Of a stretch of 64,000 nucleotides of DNA, positions 42,114 through 53,960 are shown piece after piece (the first letter of the stretch is position 1; the number at the start of each line of letters is the position of its first letter). The position numbers and the translations under genes were made by a program. The stretch is from Cupriavidus sp. MP-37 (GTDB taxonomy: Bacteria > Pseudomonadota > Gammaproteobacteria > Burkholderiales > Burkholderiaceae), in assembly GCF_020618415.1 (NCBI RefSeq), contig NZ_CP085344.1, positions 2,317,001 to 2,381,000 on the forward strand. The letters are read 5' to 3'. The notes below the pieces were generated by a model. That model was not told where the DNA came from. It did not search any database and worked only from the letters and a program-made list of their open reading frames with translations.

Positions 42114-43256
42114 TTACTTGTCGATCACGAGGTCCGACCGCGGCTTGCTGCAGCACAGCAGCACCATGCCCTGGTCGATCTCGCGCTGGCGGATGCCGCC
42201 GTTGTGTTTCATCTCGACCTGCCCGCTGACCAGCCTGACCTTGCAGGTACCGCACATGCCTTGCGTGCATGACGCTGGCAGGCGCACGCCCGACTGGCGC
42301 GCCGCGTCGAGCACGTTCTGTCCCGCGCCGCAGGCGATCTCCCGCGCGCTCCTGGCGAAACGGATGCTGAACTGCGCCGTGTCCGCCTCGGCCCTGGCCG
42401 CGGGTTCCGCCTCGGCGGCGTCGGCGGCGGCGTCTGCGTTCAGCGTCTCGAAGGAAAAGCTTTCCTCGTGGTATCGCCTGCGATCGAAGCCGGCTTCGTC
42501 GAGCAATCCGCGCACCGCCTTCATGTACGGGGCGGGCCCGCACGTGAAGATCTCGCGCTCCATGAAATCCGGCGCCACCAGCTTCAGCAGCGGCAGCGAC
42601 AGGAAGCCGGTGACGCCGTGCCAGTTGGTGCGCGTGCCGACCCGCTCGCAGACGAATGCGGTGCGAAAGTTGGCCTGGTTCGACGCGATCAGATCGAGCT
42701 CGCGCGCGAAGATGATGTCGTCGGGCGTACGCGCACTGTGCACGAACACGATATCGCGGTCCTCGGCGAGATCGTGGTGCGCACGGCTCATCGACATCAG
42801 TGGCGTAATGCCCGAGCCGGCGGACAGGAACAGGTACTTGTGCGCCGGATGCCGCGCGCACGTGAACGCGCCGCCCGGCCCCAGCATGCGGATCGGCGTG
42901 CCGGGCCTGACGGTGTCGTGCAGCCAGTTCGAGACCTTGCCGTTTGGCACGCGCTTGACCGTGATCGAGACCGTGTGCGGCTGCGCGGGCGACGACGAGA
43001 TCGTGTAGCAGCGGTTGACGGTCTCGCCGTCAATGTCGAGCTCCAGCGTGATGAACTGCCCGGGTTCAAAGACAAAGGCGCGCCCCTGCGGCGAACGAAA
43101 GAAGAAGCTCTTCACGTCGTGCGTTTCCTGCCGCACGTGGCAGCACACGAGCGTTTCCTCGACGTCGCTCGTCCAGCGCTCGGGCAGCGCGTTCCAGAAC
43201 GCCGGGCGTGTCACCCGGCTCTCCGCCAGTTCGAAAGGCATCGCGTCGCGCATCAT
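42114..43256 (-). CDS. gbcB: Glycine betaine monooxygenase reductase subunit
   Basis: A 380-residue electron-transfer protein for GbcA. An FAD-binding domain comes first (GQFITLELDIDGETVNRCYTISSSP), then the NAD domain (FLSAGSGITPLMSM, FTCGPAPYMKAV). An acidic Ala-rich linker at about 280-300 leads to a C-terminal [2Fe-2S] ferredoxin (SCTQGMCGTCKVRL and distal LLCCSKP). This order (FAD-NAD-ferredoxin) differs from typical plain reductases and fits GbcB. GGAG precedes the double ATG. It lies 21 bp after gbcA. Confidence 0.92.
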   Translation of the reverse strand: MMRDAMPFELAESRVTRPAFWNALPERWTSDVEETLVCCHVRQETHDVKSFFFRSPQGRAFVFEPGQFITLELDIDGETVNRCYTISSSPAQPHTVSITVKRVPNGKVSNWLHDTVRPGTPIRMLGPGGAFTCARHPAHKYLFLSAGSGITPLMSMSRAHHDLAEDRDIVFVHSARTPDDIIFARELDLIASNQANFRTAFVCERVGTRTNWHGVTGFLSLPLLKLVAPDFMEREIFTCGPAPYMKAVRGLLDEAGFDRRRYHEESFSFETLNADAAADAAEAEPAARAEADTAQFSIRFARSAREIACGAGQNVLDAARQSGVRLPASCTQGMCGTCKVRLVSGQVEMKHNGGIRQREIDQGMVLLCCSKPRSDLVIDK

Positions 43257-43277
43257 GTCGGACTCCGCTCCTAGCGG

Positions 43278-44516
43278 CTAGGCGCCGATCTGCTCGGCAA
43301 GACGGCGGATATACCAGGCCGAGAATTTCTCGACCAGGCCTTCCGTGAACGGCGAGTACGGCCCCGGTTCGTAGGCGCTGCTGGCCGCGCCGCGCTGGGA
43401 ATACTCGACCAGTGCGCGGTCCTGGTCGTTGGTCGCGTTCCAGACCGCCGTCAGGTTCTTCACGTCGTAGTCGACGCCCTCGCGCGCATCCTTGTGCACC
43501 AGCCATTTGGTGCGCACCAGGGTCTCGCCCGCCGACAGCGGGATCACCGAGAACGTGACGATATGGTCGCTCATGAAGTGATGCCACGAGTTCGGCTGCG
43601 TCCAGAAGGAGAGCCCGCCGAGGTCGGCCTGCTCGAAACTGCCCAGCAGCTTCTTCGATGCCACCCTGGCGTCCAGCGTCTGCGATTCGCCGCTGCGGTC
43701 CAGCGGCAGGCGCTGCGTGCGAAAGCCGGTGGTCTCGAGCAGCCGCTCGATCTCGGCCGACGGCAGCTTCATCGCTTCCCATTGCGCCAGGCGCGCCTGG
43801 CAGGTGCGCTCGAACGCGTCCATGCCTTCCGCGTTGGCCGGCGAGCGCTGGTAGCCGAAGCCGTATTCGTACAGCGAGATGGTCAGCTCCGGATGGTTGG
43901 CCACGCAGTGATAGCACTCGCGGTTGTTCTCCATCGTCAGCTTCCAGTTTCCCTTCTCGATGATGTCGACCTGCGCGGCGATCTTCGCGTTCGGCAGGTC
44001 GTGCGGCAGCAGGTAGGGCTCCATGGCGGCGCGCATCGCCTCGAAGTCAGGCGGCTCCGCGGCCAGGCAGACAAAGATCAGCCCGGCAAGATTCTCCACG
44101 TGGACGGCCTTCAGGCTGTGCTTGCAGCGGTCGAACTTCTCGCCCATGTGCTCGGCGAACATCAGTTCGCCGCTCAGGTTGTAGGTCCAGCTGTGATAGG
44201 GGCACACGATGTTGCCGACCGTGCCCTTGTCTTCGTTGCACAGCCGCGCGCCGCGATGGCGGCACACGTTGTGGTACGCGCGCACCTGCATGTCGTCGTC
44301 GCGCACGATCAGGATCGAGTCCTGGCCAAGCTCGACGGTCACGTAGTCTCCCGGTTCCGGCACGTCGGGCTCGACCGCCACCTGGATCCAGTGCTGGCGG
44401 AAGATTGCCTCCATGTCGAGCGCGAAGATCTCGTCGCTCAGGTAAAAGGGCGCTTCGAGGCTGTGGCCTGCCTTGCGCCGCTCCACCAGCGCGCGAATGT
44501 CTGCCGATACTTTCAT
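43278..44516 (-). CDS. gbcA: Glycine betaine monooxygenase, Rieske oxygenase subunit
   Basis: A 412-residue Rieske oxygenase that removes one methyl group of glycine betaine as formaldehyde, yielding dimethylglycine. Rieske ligands are C85/H87 and C105/H108 (CRHRGARLC...CPYHSW). Iron ligands H203 and H208 are in ECYHCVANHPEL, and the bridging residue 200 is Glu. The length and the NNRECYHCVANHPELT block match GbcA. GGAG precedes ATG 44516. It lies between etfB and gbcB in one long operon. Stachydrine demethylase is a close relative but context supports GbcA. Confidence 0.93.
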   Translation of the reverse strand: MKVSADIRALVERRKAGHSLEAPFYLSDEIFALDMEAIFRQHWIQVAVEPDVPEPGDYVTVELGQDSILIVRDDDMQVRAYHNVCRHRGARLCNEDKGTVGNIVCPYHSWTYNLSGELMFAEHMGEKFDRCKHSLKAVHVENLAGLIFVCLAAEPPDFEAMRAAMEPYLLPHDLPNAKIAAQVDIIEKGNWKLTMENNRECYHCVANHPELTISLYEYGFGYQRSPANAEGMDAFERTCQARLAQWEAMKLPSAEIERLLETTGFRTQRLPLDRSGESQTLDARVASKKLLGSFEQADLGGLSFWTQPNSWHHFMSDHIVTFSVIPLSAGETLVRTKWLVHKDAREGVDYDVKNLTAVWNATNDQDRALVEYSQRGAASSAYEPGPYSPFTEGLVEKFSAWYIRRLAEQIGA

Positions 44517-44568
44517 CGTTTGCTCCGGATTCCCTGCGTTCTGGTTGTTTGCCGACAGACCGGCAATG

Positions 44569-45366
44569 TCAGTAGTCGATGAGTTGATGCTCGCGCAAAT
44601 AGGCGAGGATGACTTGTGCTTTTTCGACCGAAGTCCCACCATTTACGACGTTGCCGCCACGGCTCTCGGTGGTGGTCGCGGACAACATCCGGGCGTGGCC
44701 GGAACGCTTTTCGGCGGCCGCCAGCCTGACCGGCTTGCGCTCGACGGCGCCCAGTGTCCACGCCGCCGCGTCGTTCTGTGCCGCATCGTCGTGCACGTGC
44801 GGCGCGGGCGCCGTCCGGATCGCACCTTCGCGCAGGCGCGCGTAGGCATAGCGCGGCTGCACGTTGGCGAGCGGATGCACCGAGACCACCGCGGGCAGCG
44901 CAGCATCGACACGCCGGCGCAGCCCCTTGGGCAGGAACTGCCGCACCGCGACACGTCCGCCCTCGATGTCGAGGTCGACCGCGGCGCCGAGCAGCGGGCG
45001 GCCAAGTACCGCGGCCAGCCGGTACGGCAACATGCCGGTGTCGTAGGCGCCTTCCGCGCGCGTGCCCGTCAGCACGAGGTCGCAGTCCTCGACACGAGCC
45101 GCGAGCACGCGCGCGGCATCTGTGCCCTCCGCGCACGCCAGGACTTCCACTTCGCCCGCGCCGAGCGCGAGGTAGTCCGCAAGCGCCGGATCGGCGGCAT
45201 CGCCCGCATGCAGCACGGCCAGCCGCGCGCCGTGCTTGCCCGCCAGATCCCTGCCGAGCTCCAGCGCGGCGGCGTCGTTGCGGCTGTAGCGCGGCGCGCC
45301 GCTGACCGGATGGCGGCCAATGGAGACCAGCACGGCAATGCGTTTCACTTGTCGGGGGGCGTTCAT
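44569..45366 (-). CDS. etfB: Electron transfer flavoprotein beta subunit (dimethylglycine pathway)
   Basis: A 265-residue ETF beta subunit. IAVLVSIGRHPVSGAPRYSRNDAAALELG, VLTGTRAEGAYDTGMLPYRLAAVLGRPLL and LPAVVSVHPLANVQPRYAYARL fit the family; the AMP-binding region is diverged, as in the etf pair next to dgcAB in Pseudomonas. A C-terminal extension ends EKAQVILAYLREHQLIDY. Its ATG overlaps the etfA stop by 4 bases. It would accept electrons from DgcAB and pass them to the quinone pool. Confidence 0.87.
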   Translation of the reverse strand: MNAPRQVKRIAVLVSIGRHPVSGAPRYSRNDAAALELGRDLAGKHGARLAVLHAGDAADPALADYLALGAGEVEVLACAEGTDAARVLAARVEDCDLVLTGTRAEGAYDTGMLPYRLAAVLGRPLLGAAVDLDIEGGRVAVRQFLPKGLRRRVDAALPAVVSVHPLANVQPRYAYARLREGAIRTAPAPHVHDDAAQNDAAAWTLGAVERKPVRLAAAEKRSGHARMLSATTTESRGGNVVNGGTSVEKAQVILAYLREHQLIDY

Positions 45367-46535
45367 GCTGCGACTCCTGCGAGTTCCCGCGGCCGCGCCG
45401 CGGCCGCCTGCCCGCGCGCGGGGCGTGCTGCCTGCACCAGCTCCGTCAGCGCGGCGATGGTCGCGTGCGCGTCGCCGACAATGGTCAGGTTGGCGCGCTT
45501 GGCGATCGGCGCGCTGCCGTCCGTATTCACGGCGATCACATGGCGGCAATCCTTGATGCCTTGCAGGTGCTGCACCGCGCCGGAGATGCCGAACGCGATA
45601 TAGACACTTGCCTCGACGGTCTTGCCGGTCGCGCCCACCTGCTTGTCGCGGGTGAAATGTCCGTTGTCCACGGCGACCCGGCTGGCGGCAATGGCCGCGC
45701 CGAACGCTCCCGCGAGCTGCTCGAAGGCGCCGATGTCGGTCACGCCGTTGCCGGCCGCGACGATGAAGTCCGCTTCCTCGAGCGCGACGCGCGCGGCATC
45801 GATCTCCTCGATGCCGAGATCGCGGTACGGATGCGTGCTGCTGCCCCTTGCACACAGGAAGTCAGGCGCGAGACGCTCGCCGGCGCCGGTGAACGGCAGC
45901 TTCGCGTCCACCGCGCCCGGCGCCAGCAGGATCACGTCGGGCAGCGCACGGGTGGCGAAGGCACGCCTGGCGTGCGCATACGTGCCGACATGGCTCGCGT
46001 CCAGCTCGACCACATGGGTCGCGACGCTGGCCCCCGCCCCGGCGGCCGCGGCGGCGTAGCGGCGACCGAGATCGCCGTCGCCGCAGGCATTGTCGGGAAG
46101 GAAGACATGCCTGGCCGACAGCGCCGTGGCGCAGGCCTGCAACGCCCGCAGTTCCGCCTCCGGGTTGAAAGTGCGGCGGTCGAACTCGGGCAGAGCGATC
46201 AGCTTGTCGGCGCCGAGGTCCGCCGCATCGTCCTTCAGTTCGCCGAACACCAGCAGCGCGACTTCGGTGTGCGCGTCCGCCAGCAGTGCCGCGGCGGCCA
46301 CCGCCTGCCGCGCGTGGTCGTCGAGCGCGCCGCGTTCGCTGTGCGCGGCAACGAGCAGCACATGGCGGGCATCGCTTACCAGCCGGCGCGGCTTTGCCGC
46401 CGCGGCATGCCCGGGCGCGGGCCAGTGGGCCGCGCCGGTGTCAGCGCCGCCGCTCGCGCCGAGCGTGATGCGCCTGAGTCCCGCCGCCGTGATGATGAAC
46501 GGCCGGCGCGGATCGATTCGTTTGATCGTGTCCAT
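45363..46535 (-). CDS. etfA: Electron transfer flavoprotein alpha subunit (dimethylglycine pathway)
   Basis: A 390-residue ETF alpha subunit. The FAD domain is C-terminal (SRVAVDNGHFTRDKQVGATGKTV, YIAFGISGAVQHLQGIKDCRHVIAVNTDGSAPI), which is the ETF alpha signature region. Residues about 1-60 are an N-terminal extension compared with classical ETF alpha. GGAG lies 8 bases before ATG 46535. It follows dgcB by 4 bp and overlaps etfB. Confidence 0.9.
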   Translation of the reverse strand: MDTIKRIDPRRPFIITAAGLRRITLGASGGADTGAAHWPAPGHAAAAKPRRLVSDARHVLLVAAHSERGALDDHARQAVAAAALLADAHTEVALLVFGELKDDAADLGADKLIALPEFDRRTFNPEAELRALQACATALSARHVFLPDNACGDGDLGRRYAAAAAGAGASVATHVVELDASHVGTYAHARRAFATRALPDVILLAPGAVDAKLPFTGAGERLAPDFLCARGSSTHPYRDLGIEEIDAARVALEEADFIVAAGNGVTDIGAFEQLAGAFGAAIAASRVAVDNGHFTRDKQVGATGKTVEASVYIAFGISGAVQHLQGIKDCRHVIAVNTDGSAPIAKRANLTIVGDAHATIAALTELVQAARPARGQAAAARPRELAGVAA

Positions 46536-46539
46536 CAGT

Positions 46540-48465
46540 TCACTCCAGCGAAGCGGCAACCAGTTCGGCCACGTCGAGCACGTCCGGGCGCGGGCCGACC
46601 ACGCCCTCGAGCATGGCGGTGCAGTTCGGGCATCCGACCGCGACCACCTCCGCACCCACCGCCCGCGCATCGGCGATGCGGATATCCGGGATGCGCTGCT
46701 TGCCGGGGATGTCGGTCAGCGGTGCGCCGCCGCCGCCACCGCAGCAGCGGCCGCGCATGCCGTGGCGTTCCATCTCGACCACCTGGATGCCGATGGTCTT
46801 GAGCAGCTTGCGCGGCGCCTCGGTTTCGCCGTTGTAGCGGCCGAGGTAGCACGGGTCGTGGTAGGTGGTGCGCTTCTCGCGCAGCGCCTCCACCGCCTTG
46901 GGCGCGATCAGTCCGCTCGACGCCAGCTCGGCGAGGTACGTGGTGTGGTGCTTCACCGTCACGCGCAGGCCCAGCGCGCGATACTCGTTGCGCAGGCTGT
47001 GCATCACGTGCGGGTCGGCCGTCACGATCTGCCCGAACGACAGCGCGTCGAGCGTGCCGATCAGGTGTTTGGCCAGCTGCTGGAAGGTAGCCTCGTCACC
47101 CAGCCGGCGCGCGACGTCGCCGGTGTCGGTCTCCACCTCGCCCAGCACGGCATAATCGACGCCGGCCTTGTCCAGCACCTTGACCAGCGCGCGCAGCGTG
47201 CGCTGGTAACGCATGTCGAAACCACCCTCGCCGGCTACGATCAGCACGTCCACGGCGTGGCCCGGCCGCGCGACGGGCGCGTTCAGGTCGACCGACCAGT
47301 CGTAGCGCGCGCCCTTGTCATAGCCGCCCATGGTGCCGGTCTCGCGCAGGTTGGCCAGCACTTCGGCGCCCTTGCCCGGCACGGTGCCATGCACCAGCGT
47401 CTGGTTGCGGCGCATGTCGACGATCGCATCGACATGCTCGATCAGCATCGGGCACTCCTGCACGCAGGCGCGGCAGGTGGTGCACGACCACAGCGTCTGT
47501 GCTTCGATCAGGCCCGACACGATCGGCCCGTTGGGCTCGCCGCGATGGCGGCCGACCGGAATCCCCGGGGTCGGGCTGCCGGCGTAGGCGCCGTCGCTGC
47601 CGCCCGCCATGCCGACCACCAGGTCCTGGATCAGCTTTTTCGGGTTGAGCGGCTGCCCGGCGGCGAACGCCGGACAGGCCGCCTCGCACTTGCCGCACTG
47701 CACGCAGGCGTCGAAGCTCAGCAACTGGTTCCAGCGAAACTCGACCGGCTTCGCGACACCGAATTCCTTCTGCTCGATGTCGGGCAGCCTGAGCGCGGTC
47801 GGCGGAGTCGCCGTGCCGCTGCCGGTGTACGACTCGGGCGTCGCGGCAAACCGCTCCTGGCGCGGGTGGAAGGCCAGGTGCAGCAGGCCCGCCATGGCAT
47901 GCTTCATCGGTCCGCCCGTGGCGGCGCCGACCGTCATCGCGAACGCGCCGACGCCGATCAGCGCCGCGCACAGCACCGCGAACGCGCCCGACATCACCCC
48001 GGCCGGCACCATCGTGTACAGCGCCAGGCCCAGCGCGAACGAGCCGAGCAGCCACGGCAAGGTATTCCAGGGCCCCTTCGACAGGCGCGCCGGCACATCC
48101 ATCGCCTGGCGGCGCCGCCACACGAACACCGCGCCGACCAGCATCGCCAGCGCGGCGACCAGGATCAGCTTGTCGAGCCACGGCGAGTAGATGGCGAGGC
48201 CGTAGTTGACGAACACCAGCGCCAGCGCCGCAATCGCGCCGCCCGCCGTGGCCACATGCGTCTTCGCGATATACGGATCGCGCGCGACCACATGGTGCAG
48301 GTCGACGAAATAGCGCTTGGGAATCGCGAACAGGTTGGCGAGGCCGAACGAGCCCGGCGTCGCCGGCCGTCCGACCCGCCAGTACGACGCGCGCCGCAGT
48401 ACCGCGAAGGCCAGCCCCGCCACTGACAGCCACAGCAGGACGGTAATCAGCAAGGACGGATTCAT
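46540..48465 (-). CDS. dgcB: Dimethylglycine catabolism iron-sulfur membrane protein
   Basis: A 641-residue protein. The N-terminal third has about five membrane segments (LLITVLLWLSVAGLAFAVL and following). Two [4Fe-4S] ferredoxin motifs follow at about 250-330 (CVQCGKCEAACP and CTTCRACVQECP). The C-terminal part has CCG-type domains as in heterodisulfide reductase (HDPCYLGRYNGE, GRCCGGGGGAPL, CPNCTAMLEG). With DgcA it oxidises dimethylglycine to sarcosine. It follows dgcA by 2 bp. Confidence 0.93.
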   Translation of the reverse strand: MNPSLLITVLLWLSVAGLAFAVLRRASYWRVGRPATPGSFGLANLFAIPKRYFVDLHHVVARDPYIAKTHVATAGGAIAALALVFVNYGLAIYSPWLDKLILVAALAMLVGAVFVWRRRQAMDVPARLSKGPWNTLPWLLGSFALGLALYTMVPAGVMSGAFAVLCAALIGVGAFAMTVGAATGGPMKHAMAGLLHLAFHPRQERFAATPESYTGSGTATPPTALRLPDIEQKEFGVAKPVEFRWNQLLSFDACVQCGKCEAACPAFAAGQPLNPKKLIQDLVVGMAGGSDGAYAGSPTPGIPVGRHRGEPNGPIVSGLIEAQTLWSCTTCRACVQECPMLIEHVDAIVDMRRNQTLVHGTVPGKGAEVLANLRETGTMGGYDKGARYDWSVDLNAPVARPGHAVDVLIVAGEGGFDMRYQRTLRALVKVLDKAGVDYAVLGEVETDTGDVARRLGDEATFQQLAKHLIGTLDALSFGQIVTADPHVMHSLRNEYRALGLRVTVKHHTTYLAELASSGLIAPKAVEALREKRTTYHDPCYLGRYNGETEAPRKLLKTIGIQVVEMERHGMRGRCCGGGGGAPLTDIPGKQRIPDIRIADARAVGAEVVAVGCPNCTAMLEGVVGPRPDVLDVAELVAASLE

Positions 48466-48467
48466 GG

Positions 48468-50531
48468 TCAGAAATCCTTCACGAGCCGCAGCGCATCGTA
48501 GATCGCGCCGTGGATGTTATGCATCGAGATGCAGTCGCCGACACGGAACAGCAGGAAGCGGCCGTTGCCCAGCGTCTCCGACAGGCATGGCTGGGGCTCG
48601 GCGGCGAACAGCTTGTGCACGTCGACCTGGCCGCGGTTCAGCGATTCGGGCTTGAGCTTCCAGTAGAGCGCGTCATTCGGCGTCGAGCCGTTCTCGATCA
48701 CGACCTGGTCGACCGCGCGCTCTTCCAGCTCTTCCGTGTACTCGTTGCGCAGCACCGCGATCTTCTTGCCGTCTTCCTCGTAGACGCGGTCGAGCCAGTA
48801 GTTGGGCGTGTGGATCACGCCCTGCGCGTACAGGCGGCGATAAAAGATCGGGAAGGTGGTGCCGCCGCAGTCGTCGGCAACCTTCACATCGGGCGTGACG
48901 ATCTCGACCCGCGCGCCGCGGCTGGCCAGGTAGTCGGCGACGCCGGCTCCCGCATGCGTGCTGACGCCGTCGTAGACCAGCACGTTCTCCTTCGCTTCGA
49001 CGCGGCCAGACAGCACTTCCCACGAACTGACCGCCAGCCCTTCGGCAACGCCCCACGCCGGCACCTGGTCCGAGTAGGCGCGGCCGCCCGTGGCCAGCAC
49101 GACGATGTCGGGCTTCTCCGCCATGATCATCTTGGCGTCGGCCTCCACGCCGAGCCGGCGGTCGACGCCCAGGCGCCTGGTCTCCATGTCGAACCAGCGC
49201 ACGATCCCTGCCATCTGCTCGCGCTGCGGCGCCTTCGACGCCAGCATGATCTGGCCGCCGACTTCGGCGTTCTTCTCGAACAGCACCACGTCATGGCCAC
49301 GCGAGCGCGCGACGCGGGCCGCCTCCAGGCCGGCCGGGCCCGCGCCGACCACGACGACCTTGCGCCTGGGGCCGCGCGATTTCTCGATCACGTGCGGCAT
49401 GGTCGCCTCGCGCGAGGTGGCCGCGTTCTGCACGCACAGCACGTCGAGGCCGTTGTACTGGCGGTCGATGCAGTAGTTGGCGCCGACGCACTGCTTGATC
49501 TCGTCCTCGCGGCCGTCGCGGATCTTGATCACCATGTGCGGGTCCGCCATCTGCGCGCGCGTCATGCCGACCAGGTCGACCATGCCGCTGGCCAGCAGCC
49601 GCTCGGCCTGGCCCGCGTCGCGGATGCTCTGGGCGTGCATCACCGGAATCCTGACCACCGACTTGATGCCCGCCGCCAGGTGCACGAACGGCTCCGGCGG
49701 CAGCGCCATCGGCGGCATGCAGTTGGCGAGCGTGTTGTGCGTATCCGCGCCCGATCCGATCACCCCGAGGTAATCGATCAGGCCCGACTCGGACATGGCC
49801 TGCGCGATCTCCTTGAGCTGCTGGTGATCGAGCCCGTCCTCGTGGAACTCGTCGCCGCACATGCGCAGGCCGACGCAGAAGTCCTTGCCGACCGCCTCGC
49901 GCACCGCCTGCAGCACCTCCACGCCGAAGCGCAGGCGGTTGTGCAGGCTGCCGCCCCATTCGTCGGTGCGGAAGTTGGTGCGCGGGCTCCAGAACTGGTC
50001 GATCAGGTGCTGGTGCGCGGCCGAGATCTCGATGCCGTCCATCCCCGCGTCCTTGACTCGCTTGGCCGCCGCGGCGAAGTCGGCGATGATGCGGCGGATC
50101 TCTTCCACCTCGATGATCTTTGCGTTGCCGCGATGCACGGGCTCGCGCACGCCAGAGGGCGACATCAGGTGAGGCCAGTGCTCGCCGTGGAACGCCGAGC
50201 GGCGGCCCATGTGGGTGGCCTGGATCATGATCTTGGCGCCGTGCCGATGCATCGTCTCCGCCAGCCGGGACAGCGGCTCGACGATCCTGTCGGTGGCCAG
50301 GTTCACCGACTTCCACCAGCCCTGGGGGCTGTCGATCGATACCGGGCTGGAGCCGCCGCAGATCGCCAGGCCGACACCGCCCTTCGCCTTTTCCTCGTAA
50401 TAGCGGAGGTAGCGGTCGCCCGGCAGGCCGTCCGGTTCGGCATACACCTCGGCATGCGCGGTGCTGACGATCCGGTTGCGCAGCGTCAGCTGGTTGAGCT
50501 GCAAGGGTTTAAACAAGTGGGGATAGCGCAT
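48468..50531 (-). CDS. dgcA: Dimethylglycine demethylation flavoprotein
   Basis: A 687-residue multidomain flavoprotein of the dimethylamine/trimethylamine dehydrogenase type. Residues about 1-340 form an Old Yellow Enzyme-like barrel binding FMN (RIVSTAHAEVYAEPDG, GVGLAICGGSSPVS). A cluster-binding segment has CVGANYCIDRQYNGLDVLC. A C-terminal FAD/NAD part starts VVVVGAGPAGLEAARVARSRGHDVVLFEKN. The product is sarcosine plus formaldehyde. Gene order dgcA-dgcB-etfA-etfB matches Pseudomonas PA5398-PA5401. Confidence 0.93.
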   Translation of the reverse strand: MRYPHLFKPLQLNQLTLRNRIVSTAHAEVYAEPDGLPGDRYLRYYEEKAKGGVGLAICGGSSPVSIDSPQGWWKSVNLATDRIVEPLSRLAETMHRHGAKIMIQATHMGRRSAFHGEHWPHLMSPSGVREPVHRGNAKIIEVEEIRRIIADFAAAAKRVKDAGMDGIEISAAHQHLIDQFWSPRTNFRTDEWGGSLHNRLRFGVEVLQAVREAVGKDFCVGLRMCGDEFHEDGLDHQQLKEIAQAMSESGLIDYLGVIGSGADTHNTLANCMPPMALPPEPFVHLAAGIKSVVRIPVMHAQSIRDAGQAERLLASGMVDLVGMTRAQMADPHMVIKIRDGREDEIKQCVGANYCIDRQYNGLDVLCVQNAATSREATMPHVIEKSRGPRRKVVVVGAGPAGLEAARVARSRGHDVVLFEKNAEVGGQIMLASKAPQREQMAGIVRWFDMETRRLGVDRRLGVEADAKMIMAEKPDIVVLATGGRAYSDQVPAWGVAEGLAVSSWEVLSGRVEAKENVLVYDGVSTHAGAGVADYLASRGARVEIVTPDVKVADDCGGTTFPIFYRRLYAQGVIHTPNYWLDRVYEEDGKKIAVLRNEYTEELEERAVDQVVIENGSTPNDALYWKLKPESLNRGQVDVHKLFAAEPQPCLSETLGNGRFLLFRVGDCISMHNIHGAIYDALRLVKDF

Positions 50532-50602
50532 CGCAGGCGACCTCTGGCGTTCGTATATCTTTGCTGTTGCGGATCAGATCTGGCTCGGGACTCGGCCGGC
50601 GC

Positions 50603-51136
50603 TCAGTGGCCGATTGGCGATACCTCGAACACGCAATGCTCATGGCCCTCGGCCGCGCACTGCACTTCCTTCGATTGCGCGCGCGGCGCGGCCGTGCCGG
50701 CGGGCGCCGTGTCGTTGACCCAGTCCATCGCGCCGGCAAACCAGCCCGCAAACATGTAGCAGAGCTTGCCTTCCTTGCCCGGCTGCGCAAGCACGAACGA
50801 CGAGTGGCGCAGTGCGATGCGCGCATGCGCCGCCGCGGGATCGGCTTCGAGCAGCGAGAACAGGCCCCAGCCGCGCTGCGACAGCCGCTTCAGGTAGTGC
50901 TCGTACACCGCCATGCCGCTGAGGCCGTGCAGCTGGGCTTCCTTGTCGCACCAGTGGTACGCGGACTTGTACCCCGCCTTGTAGAGGATCTCGGCGTATG
51001 CATCGGCGCCGAGCGCCTCTTCGACCGCGACGTGATTGTTGGTGAAGAAATGGCGCGGGACATACAGCATCGGCAGCGCGTCGGTGGTCCAGACGCCGGT
51101 GTCGGGATTGACGTCGATCGGCAGTTGCGGTTGCAT
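50603..51136 (-). CDS. DUF5943 / V4R-like protein of the dimethylglycine locus
   Basis: A 177-residue soluble protein of unknown function. The C-terminal half carries a V4R-like pattern ending in CAAEGHEHCVFEVSP, where Cys-x3-GH-x2-Cys could bind metal. The front part (VPRHFFTNNHVAVEEALG, YKSAYHWCDKEA) is conserved in the protein found beside dgcA in Pseudomonas. It lies 71 bp before dgcA and 153 bp after the dipeptidase gene on the same strand, so it is very likely co-transcribed. No reaction can be assigned. Confidence 0.8.
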   Translation of the reverse strand: MQPQLPIDVNPDTGVWTTDALPMLYVPRHFFTNNHVAVEEALGADAYAEILYKAGYKSAYHWCDKEAQLHGLSGMAVYEHYLKRLSQRGWGLFSLLEADPAAAHARIALRHSSFVLAQPGKEGKLCYMFAGWFAGAMDWVNDTAPAGTAAPRAQSKEVQCAAEGHEHCVFEVSPIGH

Positions 51137-51289
51137 CGTGGTGGCTCCGTGAGGAAGATTTCGCCGCTAGCGTCGTGGCGCAGGCGCGGCATTGCCCGCG
51201 TGCCCGCGCGGCGCGCGGGCACGTCCCGTCTTGTAGTGAATCGCTTGAAGGGTGCTGAAGCGTCTGTGGCTGCCGGCGGCGGTGCCCGC

Positions 51290-52261
<972 letters not shown>

Positions 52262-52308
52262 GGTTTGCTCCATTGCGGCCATCTTGTTGTGGCTGTCGTT
52301 GTCAGGGC

Positions 52309-53583
<1,275 letters not shown>

Positions 53584-53701
53584 AGGGGTTCCGTGACTGA
53601 TTGAAATGGCTGCTGACGGGGCGGGATGACCGCTGCGCCTGGGAGGATTGGCCCGGTTCCACGCAGCGTTGCCGACGGATCTATTCTTGTCGTTCGCGTT
53701 T

Positions 53702-53717
53702 TTCGCCGGTTGGCGAA
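53702..53717. promoter_or_regulatory. Inverted repeat upstream of glyA operon
   Basis: TTCGCC-GGTT-GGCGAA, 118 bp before the glyA start. A candidate activator or repressor site; a GbdR site is one option but I cannot match its consensus by eye. Confidence 0.35.
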
Positions 53718-53960
53718 TTCAGACGCGTTCTTTTCCAATTCCGCCATTCGCGTCCGATTTGAACAAGTAGGGCGCTGGAGGCAAGCGAAGCGGTACGCAC
53801 GCGCCAAGGCGCGTGACGTGTCCGCAGGCCTTCCACGCCCCGCACCGGCACGGTGCGCCCGGCACGCCAGCCGCCATGGCTAGGTCGCAAGTACGGTGCA
53901 ATGCGGGCGCATTGCGGCGCTTGCGGCTGTTGCCGCGCCCATTGCTAGGGTTTCGCCGTA

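Noticed and set aside
48510..50759. A 749-codon plus-strand open frame opposite dgcA
   Set aside because: Shadow of dgcA with His/Arg/Ala-rich composition and no domain.
53626..53883. Small genes in the glyA-gbdR intergenic region
   Set aside because: Candidates on both strands lack ribosome sites and family resemblance, and overlap likely control elements.
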